From the NCBI RefSeq assembly GCF_029227915.1, contig NC_079884.1, positions 25,482,001 through 25,546,000 of the forward strand: a stretch of 64,000 nucleotides of DNA. The letters are read 5' to 3'. The notes under the pieces were generated by a model. The model did not search any database, had not been told where the DNA came from, and saw only the letters and a program-made list of their open reading frames with translations. The stretch comes from Hydractinia symbiolongicarpus. Its lineage: Eukaryota; Cnidaria; Hydrozoa; Anthoathecata; Hydractiniidae. Below are positions 34,893-46,776 of the stretch, piece after piece. A program made the translations under genes and the position numbers. The stretch's first letter is position 1. The number at the start of each line of letters is the position of its first letter.

Positions 34893-37800
34893 TTATTCTA
34901 TAAGTTGTACTGCATAAATTCGGTCTCCATTGAACCTCGTTCTGGAGTGCTGGCACAAAAAATTATCCATTAGTAATATATCGCCGGCTTCTAACTTCAG
35001 GCTCATCGCATTGCTCCATATAGTTGTTCTAACGTGATCAAGAACGTACTCTTCAAATTCTTCACCATCACCGTAAGTGCAGTGGTAAGGTACCTTCCAT
35101 GGATCAAGATACTCCGGTGATGAGTACTAATAGAAAATATTTAACGAAATATTTCAGTGGGTTTCTATGCAACCTCGTCCCTAGGTCTCTTTTCTCTTTC
35201 CTACAAGGTGGGGTTCCTATGTTGTTTTTGCAGAACAAAAAGACTAGAGAATTTTTTTCTATAAAAATATGCTTTAGAAGAATGTCATCTGGGATTTTAG
35301 GTTAAAAACAATAGGCCTATTTGTGCAATAAAGAAATACGAATAATGGCTAGCCTGGTTGGCATTCTTATAATAAAAAAACCGCGTATTTGGCGCTTCAA
35401 TCCGCTTGAATTATTGAACGGGTGGTTTTTTTCAGCCGATGGTGAGACGGTCTAGCTGAGCCACTAAACTCTTTTTCCGCAAACTATTTCTTTCTCTAAA
35501 GTATCAACAAAAGCGAAATTGAATTTCGACACGTGAATTTATTAAGACGAACGTCAATTCCTTCTGGAGAATTCAATGCCAAAAATTTTTTTCACAACAA
35601 AAGCATATGTTTTTATTTTATAGTGTTTTTTTTTCACTGCGAATTTTAAAATGCAGTGAAAGTTTTCAGTTTCCATTACCGCACCCTTCTTTTCGTAAAA
35701 CGCATAAGAAGTGAGAACACAACCTCGTCTCCAGGGTCTTGTGGGCCCTGAGCCGTTATTACGGAGATGAGTGATTATATTACCTTTGGGTAGGCTTGAT
35801 AATATGAAGCGTGGTTGTTCGTCACTTGGTTAAACCAAATTAGCTCTCCACTCACTGGATGTGCTCTCAATGCATCAAGGGTTGTGCAGATAGCAAGATC
35901 TCCATTTGATCGCCATTTCCAATTTAAATGTTGCGATGCCATTACTTGTTCGGCTTCCTAAATTTTAAATTTATGATTTTCTCGTTTCTTTGAAATGTCT
36001 TTTTAAACTCTCGTCCCCAGGGCTTTTTGCTATTTTGATATGAAAGATCTCATATCAAAAAGACAAAAAACATTGGGGACGAGGGTGGTCTTTTTTATAC
36101 AAAAACCTTACTGTTTCATATGCATACAACATCGTCCCTAGGGGTTCTTAGTGTTTTTACATCGAGTCCGGATGTAAAAAAGTACTTGGGACGAGGTTGA
36201 TATGCTAAGTGGTAAAAAAAGACCTCGAAAGACTCTGCTCCTGTTAAACTTACTTATACTCTCTTTTTTTGTTTTTATTTCGTGTGAGAGATGCCATATT
36301 ATTTTATAGTTCACATAAAACCAACTGAAACATTTCAAAACCTCCATGTAGCGGACACTTTATAACGGACACTTCTATATAACGGCCATCATTTCTAAAT
36401 AGGTATGACAACCATTTAAAGGAACACATAAATATTGTACTAAAGGTTGTAATCAAAATGTTGGATCTAAAGATATGAAATACAACGCGTATATTTAAAC
36501 AGAAAGTCATAAACAGAATGTATATATGTAAACAGAAAGAATTGACTTTATGCATTATACTGTTCTCTAATTTCAAGGTCCCGATTGACATTACCCCCTG
36601 GAACTGACTTCTCTACAGCGGACAGGCTTAAGAATGAGTATAAAAAGCAAATTTTTGTAAAGAATTTATTTATATTTACTTAAGACAATGTTTTGCATTA
36701 TTATTTAATAATTCTTCAATCTTTTGTATGTTTTCTTTCAGCCGGTTTATGGCTTTTTCAGGGCCATAAAAAATTTGCAGGGACTGCCAGGCCGTTCCAC
36801 CTTCGCCGTTAACGCGTAATTATAATTTTCATAGAGCAATAAGGAAAGGATAGAAACATAAACACGACTTTAGATATATACACTTTAGAAAACATTCCTC
36901 GGCATCTTTCTCCATCAAAAGCGTTGCAATATTTGGACAATTTGCTAAATTTTTCAATGAATCAAAATGATGAAACTCTAACTGTCCTAACTTCAGAAGT
37001 CATGGACAAACTGGTAGATATTAAGTTGTCTTCGCAAAGACAAAGCAATATCTCAATGTTTTTTGTCAAATCTTGAGCTTGTTTTAGTTTTGGAAGAGAG
37101 ATAGCATAACTTTAATATATTGTCTTCACTGTGTTTCTTCTCCCAAAACCAGTCACTTGATACACCTTACGGTCGATTTCAATACGCCCTAATAGCCCCG
37201 GGATGGTTTTAGAAGAAATTTGAGCTAATTTTGGGAAGAAGCTCTATGTAGCGGATACCTCTCTATAGCGGACACTATTTTAAGGTCCCGATGATTTCCG
37301 CTATTTAGAGGTTTCAACACGCGCGAAAAACGGTAATCTTAGAAGCGCCATGTGTACAATGGGCGAACCCTTAGATTTTTTTTTAATATTACCTGTTCTG
37401 TGTTAACTCGAAGAGTTCCTTGCCAGGTAAAATCCATAGTTTTCTTTGTTGTTGCTTCTCCATCATTTGCAAGTCGTAGGTTTGCATAATACCTGACTTT
37501 TTTGTTGATTATTTTATCTGTGACGTTTTCATCTAAATCTCTCATGATGTCATGATTAAACACCAAGGGATTTGCTCCACCTTCATCTGCTGGCTTTACA
37601 CAACAAAACATGATCTAAAAAATAAGATGCACTCCTTCTTGCAAATATAAAAATATTTTTCTTAAAAACAGTGCAGTTTTTTTTTTATTTAAGAGCTATT
37701 TTGTGTTAAAAAATGTCTTGTCAAAATTTTAATATTGTTATCTCAGCATCACGTTTGGCGTGTTTTTTTTTTTTTTTTTTTTTTTTTTGCTGGTTGATCA

Positions 37801-40341
37801 AAATTTCATGGTACTGACAAATTGCCCATTCTCGTACCTACCTGGTCACCTGGTGAAATGGGTAACTGTGTTTTGCCCTGCTCTGCCCGTAATTGCAAAT
37901 GATAATGTGTTTTATTGACGTATTCGAATTGTAAACATTCCATTGACAAATTCAAAAGTTCAAGAGTTTGTAGATGTTCGATATAACCACCAAACAAATT
38001 CAACATAAACTCAAAGAGGACTACAAACTTCTTGTCAGCCGCCATTTTGTTTTTAAAGAATGAATAACAATCAAACTTTCAAACGTTTAAATGTTGGATG
38101 AAAGAAGTGCCTACAAACCTGCGCTTCTAGGCCTACAGTACAGTAGAGTCTCCATAACTCGAACCTCTATAACTCGAATCTCTCCTTAACTCGAACAAAT
38201 TCGTTGGCACCGTGAAAATTTCCTAATAATATCTTATAAAAAAACCTCTACAACTCGAACCTCCATAACTCGAATCTTCCCTTAACCCTATTCGGTCCGG
38301 GGTTTTTCGAACATATTATGACCGGGGGGGGCGGATTCCGCCCCCCCCTCAATAACTTTTTATAGGATTGTTCAAATTGAATCAAACTTGGCACACTGAT
38401 AGTACGTCATAAAAGGAACAAAATGGCGCCAAAAAAAAATTGCTTGCGTCAGCACATTTTCTGTGACGTCATCAAAAGCTTAAAAATTTTTAAAAATGCC
38501 ACTATCTGCTTAAAATATAATTACTTTTGTTCTAGAGCGAATTTTTACATTCTGTTTGAAGTTTCTGAAAGCTAAATAAAAGTTTTTTAACATATCTTCC
38601 GGTTTTTACATGGATCGGATAAAAAATTGCCAAAAATTGCCCGTAAATCCGTTTTTTTCCGATTTTCGGGTAAAATCCGACAAAATCGGGAAATCGGATT
38701 AGTCACGTGTTCAAATTATTCAAAATGATTCTTCTTAATGAAACAAAGTTGTGTTGCAAGTTTCAAGTTCTAAGGATAATCCTAACAGGAGTTATTATAT
38801 TTTCTCCATTATAAGGATTTCATAGAGATTTTTAGGGGTAGTTTCGAGTAATGGCCAATATCTAAGCCTCTGAAAGGTATGGGACCTGAAAAATTTACAT
38901 GCAGGTGTCTAATAGATAAATGTTAAAACTCAGTAAGTATCATAGCCATATAACAAAGCAATCAGGAGTTATTAAAAAAAAACCGTCAGGGGGGGCGGAA
39001 TCCGCCCCCCCCCGGACCGAATAGGGTTAACTCGAACAAATTTTTTTGTCCCTTGGAGACTTTTCTCTCCATAACTCGAATTTTCTGACATCATAATCAA
39101 AATTCGAACAGTTTTCCTGATAAATTGGGTCTGAAAATCTTGTTAATACGTGTTTTGCAGGCCTTATTATTAATTCGAATGATTAATGATGCGTCATCCA
39201 AACCTTTCGAACGTCTTTTTCGAACGTTTTCGAGAAAATCTAAAGAATTTCAAAAGAAAGACACTCTCATAACAATGTCGTCTGTGGCAGGATTAAAAGT
39301 GTATTGTTTTGACTTTCATTAACCTAATAGCCCCCTTAAAGTTAGACTTAAGATTGAATATAACGTTTTTATCCAGCTGGTTCACGTAAAGGGAGGATAT
39401 TGCGCTAAAAGTTGAAAACCTCTACAACTCGAATGTCTCCATAACTCGAACGATTTCCTTTTCCCCGTGGCTGTTCGAGTTATGGAGACTCTACAGTATT
39501 TATATTTGAGGTAAGAGTATATAGAAATATATTTTGTATGTCGATTGTTTCATTCTTTTTAACTTTGTAACTGCGTAACTTCCAACACGTTTACTAAGAT
39601 GGTGATAGTACAAAGCATTGTATCAACCTAGTCCCTGGGCTTTTTTGTGTTTCACTTACTCTGTGCTTTCAACAGAGACAACATGTTCTGAGAATGAGGT
39701 CGGCAACTCATTTTTTCTTCTCAGCGCTAAGAGCATTTTTTTTATTTCATCCCATATTTGCTAATCGTGATATTCAAATTTTACGTAATAAATAAATAAA
39801 TAATAAATGAATACAAAATATGGAAATATTTCGCTTATACCTTTCCTGGCGATACTGCAGAATAAGCCATTTCGTTATGAGGTTCTATTATAATCTCTTT
39901 TGGTTCGTCACTTGCCACGTAAATATTATCGACAAGATGTGACCGGTACCCTCTTCCGGATGAAACGTCCAGACATTTGAACGCTAGTTCTTTAGCAAAA
40001 AAATTAAAATCAGCAATTGAACTTATGGGTAATCCCTTGATTAAAATTCCAGGAAAGTCGACTATCAACTCGTCTAAATAACTTCTCAAACATTTCGCAA
40101 TATTTTTTGTTTCTTCTTCGTTGGAAACTAGCTGGATGGCTTTAAACCTTCGATTTGGTTTTGTTGAAATATGTTCAGGAAAATTTTTGGTTGTAGAACC
40201 GGGTATTCTTTGTTCGTGACGGAGTTTTATTAAAGGAGTCTGCAATTCCTTGTGTGCAACGTCGCGAAATAAGTCCCGAGCTCGAATCGAGCTATCTTTG
40301 AATCTTTGCCATATAATTCTTGAAACTCTCATTGTTATCAC
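34893..40341 (-). CDS. TauD/TfdA-family Fe(II)/2-oxoglutarate dioxygenase (clavaminate-synthase-like)
   Basis: Four phase-0 exons on the minus strand: 40341-39841, 37614-37393, 35957-35784 and 35126-34893, giving 376 residues. Fe(II) ligands: His155 and Glu157 in EPHNEMAYS, with distal His359 in LLMDNFLCQHSRTRF; Arg368 is the likely 2-oxoglutarate-binding Arg. Family motifs IMFCCVKPADEGGANPLV (exon 2), HPVSGELIWFNQ (exon 3) and YHCTYGDG (exon 4) match the clavaminate-synthase-like/SyrP branch. The Arg-rich N-terminus (MITMRVSRIIWQRFK) might be a mitochondrial presequence. The substrate is unknown; relatives hydroxylate amino-acid-like or small carboxylate substrates. Intron 1 (2.2 kb) holds a Tigger-like element and nested MITE plus a possible alternative first exon; intron 2 holds another TIR element and two hairpin MITEs. 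Confidence 0.9.
36008..36086. mobile_element. CAACCTCGTCCC-type hairpin MITE
   Basis: CTCTCGTCCCCAGGGCTTTT at the left, CATTGGGGACGAGGGTGG at the right, with an inner ATATGAAAGATCTCATAT palindrome. In intron 2 of the dioxygenase gene. Confidence 0.8.
36127..36199. mobile_element. CAACCTCGTCCC-type hairpin MITE
   Basis: CAACATCGTCCCTAGGGGTT at the left, TACTTGGGACGAGGTTG at the right. It lies only about 40 bp from the preceding copy. Confidence 0.8.
36334..37317. mobile_element. TIR element with GCGGACAC sub-terminal repeats
   Basis: The left end TTTCAAAACCTCCATGTAGC GGACAC and the right end (reverse complement TTGAAACCTCTAAATAGCGG) form imperfect terminal inverted repeats. Repeated TAGCGGACAC words lie inside both ends, as in the 23613-24507 element. 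No transposase is recognisable. It sits in intron 2 of the dioxygenase gene. Confidence 0.55.
37842..38045 (-). CDS. Possible alternative first exon or nested small gene
   Basis: An ATG-initiated 68-codon ORF on the minus strand (begins MAADKKFVVLFEFMLNLFGG, ends LPISPGDQ) stops exactly at a GT donor (GTAGGT, 37841-37836) in phase 0. The next exon on that strand, 37614-37393 of the dioxygenase gene, is also phase 0. It could therefore be an alternative promoter/first exon that replaces the N-terminal 167 residues and removes the His155/Glu157 metal ligands. It could instead be the first exon of an independent nested gene whose other exons I cannot see. The sequence is not transposon-like. Confidence 0.4.
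38141..39496. mobile_element. pogo/Tigger-like element, interrupted by a MITE
   Basis: The left terminus CAGTAGAGTCTCCATAACTC (TA at 38139-38140) pairs with the right terminus TTATGGAGACTCTACAG (TA at 39497-39498). Multiple TAACTCGAA words lie near both ends. No intact transposase is visible; the 65-codon ORF at 39125-39322 is not recognisable as one. It is located in intron 1 of the dioxygenase gene and split by the piggyBac-like MITE. Confidence 0.75.
38286..39026. mobile_element. piggyBac-like MITE nested in the Tigger-like element
   Basis: Flanked by TTAA at 38282-38285 and 39027-39030. The inverted termini are CCCTATTCGGTCCGGGG and its reverse complement. The host sequence on both sides is the TAACTCGAA repeat of the surrounding element, so the order of insertion is clear. 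The copy is 741 bp and contains G/C runs near each end. Confidence 0.85.
39624..39703. mobile_element. CAACCTCGTCCC-type hairpin MITE (decayed)
   Basis: CAACCTAGTCCCTGGGCTTT at the left; the right end TTCTGAGAATGAGGTCGG is partly eroded. Confidence 0.6.
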
Positions 40342-40854
40342 CAGAAATAATTGACGTATTTAATTTTTTTTAAATAGCTAAAATCATAAAAATGCTTAAA
40401 AAGGGAAAAGCAAATTCGGCAGAATATCTTAGTCAACAACAAAAAAAGTGAATAAAAAATTTTAGTCAGCAAAAAATACTAGCCAATGCACCAAAATCTG
40501 TCTTTTTTTACCGACTGCGAGAAACCACATACAAATACAAGCTACGTCTTACATAAAAGTTGGAAAACACGATTAAACTAAACTCTTTTTACAGTTTCTT
40601 CATGTTTTACGACAAATTCATCGCAATGTTACACCGTAATAAAGGCTCTGGAATTGAAACCCCGGTAACGAAGTTGGTTTATTTCTAAGTAAGTTAATTT
40701 ATTATTTGAAGAGATAATAAGAGGATCGAAATCAACCAATCAGATCACAGCAATTAAAGTAATTACCCTTTTACAGACCTAGATTATTATTATTCCGAAT
40801 GTTTATACAGGATATAGCCACTTCAATGTTGGAAACACTGTTATCAACGTGGGT
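40342..40854. other. 5' flank of the dioxygenase gene
   Basis: AT-rich promoter-proximal sequence; a single hairpin-MITE end (GGTAACGAAGTTGG) occurs near 40662-40676. No gene seen. Confidence 0.35.
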
Positions 40855-41045
40855 CCTGTGTTCTGAATATATACATTAGGTATACACCGGCATTGCGTAC
40901 CCAATTTCCCTCACATGGCATAGGTTAACCCATTGCTGTGGTGAAGACACTTGCTAAACATGTCCGCACTGTGGACCGAACCACGAACCTTGTGAGTGCG
41001 AAGCAAACTTCACAACCACAAGACCAAACGCCACGCAGAAGCAAA
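40855..41045 (-). mobile_element. tRNA-derived SINE (candidate)
   Basis: On the minus strand: GCGTGGCGTTTGGTCTTGTG, then TGGTTGTGAAGTTTGC (A-box-like) and GTGGTTCGGTCCAC (B-box-like), followed by a unique tail with GCCATGTGAGGGAAATTGGG. Confidence 0.45.
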
Positions 41046-43332
41046 AGATTGTGTAAAACCTTTGCTTTCTCTAAAAGTTCAATTCGCTTCCGGTTCCGTT
41101 TGTCTTGAACCTTTTTGCACTTTTTTTAAATATTCGCTTTCCGACGTGCAGGAAACCATATTTCTGAAACTTAATAGGAAATACTTTTGATATGAGTATT
41201 TCTGTCTATCGTTTCTTTCACTTTTCTTGCTGTCCAACTGGACTCTCAGTCCATGATATTTTTATTGGCCGAGTCAATAATATTATCTTCCAGCTATGGT
41301 CCGCAATCTCATTTTTTGTCTGTATTTGCGTTGCGTACGGCTCTTTTGTGTTCTTGCACATGTTGTTTAAACATTCGTTTTTGTTTCACTGACATAAACA
41401 GCATCATAATCCTTACATGGCAAATGCTCAGATACAATTTGCCGCTCAATTCGCTTTGTGAAAATCCCCCTTAAAGATTTGTTAACTACGCAAAAGAATA
41501 CAATAAATCGCACACGAAACTATTGTTCTTAAAAATTAAGTTTTACGTGCATGTTTTTTTTTAAAAAAAATTTTCTAACATTTTATTCTATACTATTCTT
41601 TGTCAATAAAACATAACAGAAAAGATTATTGGAAATCGTTAAAAAAATAGTTAAATAGTTAAAAAAAGTTTTATTTCGATACTTTTTTTTAACAAAATAT
41701 TGAATGCAACGAAAAGCCTTGATGACAAAATATGTCTTCTGCTTGCCCCTGCCATATTGTTAACACTTATATGGCTACATTTTTTGTATATATTGTTGTC
41801 GGCGAATATATACTACTACTACTACTATCATCTTTTAAAAAAATTGAGTGCAATCCAAGCACTATATTTATGCGACTGTTCGTTTACGTTCTTGCGCATG
41901 TGCTATAACAATTAACAAATGATCTGCAAATAAACTGTAAGCGTATGTTTATACTTCATTGTTCTTACCTTCCCTTTTATGGGTATACGGGAAATCCCGG
42001 ACTAAGGACCCTATAGGAGGACACAGGACCCGAAAGGAGAAGCCAAAGTTTCCTTGCGTCAATGTGTGCGGACCCTTCTGTGGACCATACCTCGTTCGTG
42101 ACGTTAATTTGACTCTATACACGATCATTAGTTAAATCATAGAGATATTATTAAAAGAGAAAGATACACAACGGCTATTCAAGCTATTGTAGTTAGCACG
42201 TCCCTGAAGCAGGTGGTGTATTCATGAAATTTTATATTTCCCGAAGCTGGATTGTTTTCTTTGATCCAATCATATCAAAGAAAATGTTTCGATAATAATT
42301 AACTGCATGTGTTAGCATAATTTAGACTCGTTAAAACGATTTTGCAAATTTTCTCGGAAAATTACGCCAAAGAAAATCGTCGTGAAAAAATATTCAAGCG
42401 AGGCCCTGAAAAAAAAGGTAAACAAATGTCAATAATAAAACTATTTTATTTTGAGCCATAGATAGAAAAGGATTTATTAGCAATACTAAATAAGCTCAGA
42501 CCTTGGTAATTATATCATTAAGATCTCTCTTAGCCAGGCAGAGCTAGATAGCTTTTAATTGACCTGTTGTTGTGGTCCAACAAATCTTACTAAGGTAGAA
42601 CATAACATATAAACAAATAGATTTTGTAGAAAGATTGTCCAGTCAATTTTTATTTTCCCTGACTGACATTAAAATCCCCTATTTTTCCTGTGCCAAATAT
42701 ACTTATAACTCAAAAACAATTAGGCTGAAAAGGGCTAAAAAATAAGCTGAAGTTTTACTGATAAGACTCTTAAAAAACACAAACACACACTCAAAAACAT
42801 GGGGAACATCTTTCAAGGAAAAGTTTTCACCCAATCAATTGTTACTATTATTCGAAACGTGTATATACTTATAAACGTGATGTTACATTGTAAATACTTG
42901 CAATATACGTACAACAAAATAAATTAAAAATGCTCAAAATATAGAAATATAAGAACAATTTCAAACTAAACGTGTCAACAGCACCTCAAGGTAAAGCCAA
43001 ACATAAAAATGTATATCAAGCTTAGCTACAGTACACACTAATAAAATTTTTATAAGAACAAAATAATCAAGGTATACTTATATACGACTAAAGCAAATTT
43101 TAAATTTTCTAACTTTTCAGGTGTCGCATCGTTCATCCTGTTTCAATAAAATATCAATCCAATTCCATGTCAATTTAAAACTGTCTATGTGTTGGTATTT
43201 TGTGTATAGCTATCTTAAAAATCTTTGTATAGCTCGATTTAGCTATCACCGATGATCTTTTAAGACAATACTTTTATCCAAAACATAATAAAATTCAATA
43301 TGTCTATTGTATATCGATAAGTAACTTCGGTA
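41046..43332. other. Gene-free region
   Basis: AT-rich, with a short (TAC)n run at about 41811-41827. The ORFs at 40996-41190, 41192-41474 and 41700-41915 are short, without domains, and partly inside the SINE tail. Nothing else recognised. Confidence 0.3.
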
Positions 43333-43572
43333 TTAATCAATATTTTCATCTGGTATGACTGGTATGAAAATCAATAGCTTTGATTGTATACACAGACATA
43401 TTTGGGTTACATCGTGATCCGACACTCCCATACAACGTTCCTGGTAATTCTGATCTAGTTTTCCAACGCCGTATTGCTGATCAAGGTTTTCTACCTCCAT
43501 ACTAAGTTCGTAAAACGTGTGATTGAAATGAAGTGTGTGAAATTTTTGGTAATTAATTCTCAGTGCATATTT
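43333..43572 (-). CDS. Possible orphan coding exon
   Basis: A minus-strand open frame of 79 codons ends at TAA (43333-43335). It includes FYELSMEVENLDQQYGVGKL and ICLCIQSKLLIFIPVIP. It lacks a long-enough N-terminal Met context, so it would be a terminal exon or a short gene starting at the internal Met. The composition looks more protein-like than its neighbours, but no splice partner or family was recognised. Confidence 0.25.
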   Translation of the reverse strand, partial: KYALRINYQKFHTLHFNHTFYELSMEVENLDQQYGVGKLDQNYQERCMGVSDHDVTQICLCIQSKLLIFIPVIPDENID

Positions 43573-44344
43573 TCATTGTCTGATATGAAAGATTGAAAAT
43601 TGTACAGGTAAATTATTTCGAAGGCGAGGGTAAACTCCTGAGAGCTTTTTATTCAATTAACTTTGGCGGAATTCAGTGGAAAACTTAATTATTTTCTTAA
43701 TCTTTTAGAAGTAGAATTGTCGGGATTCTATACTGAAAGAATCGGTAATTAGTCGTTTTGCGAGTAACGCACAAATGAGCTAGAACCTAGTGACGCGCCT
43801 TCTTCGCATTGTTTGTCTTAACAATAGGAATTTGAATAGAGAATTATCGCGTTGTGTCTCTTTCTCTTTTTATAATATCTCTATGATTAAATATACGGAG
43901 ATAATTTAAGTTCTCGTTACATTCGAAAAAAAATATTTGGGAAAAAATTTACCGGCGTAAATTATATATTTTTGGTAATACATTCCTTGACAATTGCTGA
44001 GTGTCGACGTGACTTGAACCATAAGAAGACATTTACAAAATCAAACCAAACTCCAAAAAGTTAACAAACACCTGCATAACGATTTTTATTTTTCTGGCAC
44101 ACAAACAAAACTTTCGAATTAATTTTAACGGTTAATTGAAAAATGAGGTACCCGAATTTGTGTAGTTTTTGAGGTGGCAGTTTTATTCTACAGACCAGAT
44201 AGTTATGCGCTCTTATTTGTCGCTTACCATATTACTATTAAAATAACGAATTTAGCTCCAATTTGTTAAAAAGAAATTTTACTATTACCCTGATTTTACA
44301 ACGCGTAGCTCCGCAACATTTAAATTTTACATAATAATTTGCAG

Positions 44345-44476
44345 ACCAGATGCTGTTGCAAAACTGAACCGCTTAGTGAAGTTGATCACTTAAAAGATGA
44401 GCTGCAAAATTTTATGTCCAGGGTTAAAGATGCCATCGAAACAGGGTCGTTTTTTCACAGGATCATCAATTTTTAA
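44345..44476 (+). CDS. Possible terminal exon of an unidentified gene
   Basis: After an acceptor-like AATTTGCAG (ending 44344), a phase-0 frame of 44 codons runs to TAA (44474-44476). It reads TRCCCKTEPLSEVDHLKDEL, then QNFMSRVKDAIETGSFFHRI. The CCC and amphipathic helix look plausible for a C-terminus, but no upstream exons were found. Confidence 0.25.
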   Translation, partial: TRCCCKTEPLSEVDHLKDELQNFMSRVKDAIETGSFFHRIINF

Positions 44477-46776
44477 ATTTGTAAAGTGTTCATATATATG
44501 TTGATAGTAAATCACCCTTGTTGACTTTTTTGTCTTTTAATACGCCAGGGCTGATATTAAAACCAGTTACGTTTAAGTCTACTCAGCACGGTGCGAAAAG
44601 TAAAGCCTGGGAAAAAAGTTGGTTTAGATTTATTTGCAATTCAGTCGGTAGTAGCTCACTAGGAATTCCTCGTTCATGATCAATAATTGCAATGATCAGT
44701 ACCCATCACGTCGGACTTTCAAAAGATTACCCAAACCTTTCGGTTAAGGTTAAGGCTCGCTGATAGTGTAGCGCGCGTGGAATTTTCTCGAACCCAGTCT
44801 ATTTTAGAGTGCACGAAGTGAAAATTTTTTAGCAGCAAAATTCAACATTCGTTTGTTGACATTACAACATTACTGTGCTATACTTCAAAAGTTGATATTA
44901 AATGAAAGTGTTATGAATAGGGCAAATTGTTTTATGATATGGCTGCTCGAGTTCCAGACGAAGAAGGTGTACGATATCAACCTCATCCCCAGGGCATCTT
45001 GTATTTTTCTGACCCCGGACGGCGTTCGTATCGGCATCCTAGGGTCACAAAAGATACAAGATGCCCTGGAGACGAGGTTGGTACGATATTTGATTAGAGT
45101 GATCCAAAATCTTTCTAAGACGCAAATTGAAAATTGCGCGCTTAATATTTATGAAGAATATTGTTCTGAGGAACAAATTGTTCAAGTAAGAGGAAGGAAA
45201 ACCATAATAAAGATAGATTTTCTTCTTTTTTTTCTTCTTCTTTTTCTTCTTCTTTTTCTTCTTCTTCTATTAATAAAAAGAGGACAAAAAATGGTACCTG
45301 GTTCCATACCACACATTTAATTTAACACAAAAAAGTTCGCCCGAGCTCGGAAAACATAGTTATTTTGTACTTATTTCGCACTAATCTTAGATCATTCCAT
45401 AAATATTGCATAAATTCCCCTTTTAGTACACTCACAAAACCAATACTTTCTGTTGCAGAAATAGATTCAAAAAAGTGATGCAAATCATATTTCAACGATA
45501 AATCCAACATCATATCATTTTTACAGTAGTTTTTTTATAGTTCACCGAGAGAGTTTAATCACTTAAGCTCCCTGAATTCAGAAAATTGAATTTTAGGAAT
45601 ACCACATGCAAATTATCAAAAATGGTTATAACACTCAACACCAAAATTTGAAATACAGGTAAATATCTGTCTAGCATACAGTATCACAGTCTATGCATGG
45701 AGTATTCCTAATTACCATAATATATATATATCACATAAACTATCAATAAGAAACATAACATTGCAAACCTCTATATTAGAATCATATAAGTTTTGTTCGG
45801 GAATCGCTGACTCTTCTCTGTTTTCTTTTATTTATGTCATTAGAAATTGATCTCAAGAAAGTTTTAGTTTATGTTGGATGAAGGACAACGACAGCAGATA
45901 AATATATTTCGCTTTAAAGAATGTCTAATATTGAACAATGGAGATGATATCTGCCAATCATGTTTAACAAAACAAAAATAGCACAAAAAGCAGTAAACAG
46001 GTCGCAGTCAACTCTGAACACTCCAGCAAGTTGTTCATATATAAAAAGTTTAACAAGTCCTGGAGACGAGACGAGGTTGGGTATTCTCCCAGATTACAAT
46101 GTGTTTTATGTACAAACTTTTTGTTAAATTTTAAATATACATTAAAACTTATTTAAATAAATATATAACTTATTAAAAATATATATTAAAACTCATTCGG
46201 TTGTGTTTGACATAGAAGATGGAGTGTGTCAGAACTGAGGAATGTCGTTTTTGCATTCAAAAAAGCGGGAAAGTTTTCTTCGACTCGGCTAGGCTATCAC
46301 TCTATTTTTTATTTTAACAGATGCATCAAATATTTGGTTGAAATATTAAGGTCTGCTGTTTATAAACGGATGCATTTATTTAATGTATTATTTACTAGAT
46401 GTGGAGAAAATTAGATGCATTATAAAAAAGGATAATCTGAAGTGCGTCCCACTTGTCAAAAATTTAAAATAGACTTTGTGTTACTCAATTTACCTCTTTG
46501 ATTTAAAATAACTATATCAAATTCATTATGAAAAGGGACACCCAGTTAATCAAATATCCAAAAGAAATTCTCTTTAAAAACTCTATTTAACTGGTCCTTT
46601 GCGATTATAAGTTATTTTCGGAGAGCGATAACGTGCTAACATATTTTATAGGGGTCTGTCGTCAAAAGTCCAGGGATAAAAACAGATAAAATTTTTTGAG
46701 GTATATTAGTTGCTCGAGTCTACTATAGATTTACCAAACTCAATTGTTATTTTACTAAAAATTTGCCGTATCAAAA
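44477..46776. other. Gene-free region with MITE copies and microsatellite
   Basis: Holds the hairpin MITE at 44978-45080, a (CTT)n microsatellite at about 45222-45270 and a MITE end near 46055-46080. The 155-codon ORF at 44853-45320 is made largely of the MITE and the microsatellite. No host gene recognised upstream of the terminal exon that ends at 46777. Confidence 0.4.
44978..45080. mobile_element. CAACCTCGTCCC-type hairpin MITE, long subfamily
   Basis: CAACCTCATCCCCAGGGCAT at the left and GATGCCCTGGAGACGAGGTT at the right. The loop contains GACGGCGTTCGTATCGGCAT, shared with the copy at 62727-62830. Confidence 0.9.

Noticed and set aside
39125-39322. 65-codon ORF in the Tigger-like element as a transposase
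   Set aside because: No DDE or helix-turn-helix motif could be seen; too short.
44853-45320. 155-codon ORF with a hydrophobic C-terminus
   Set aside because: Built from a hairpin MITE and a (CTT)n run that creates a fake Leu/Phe membrane segment.
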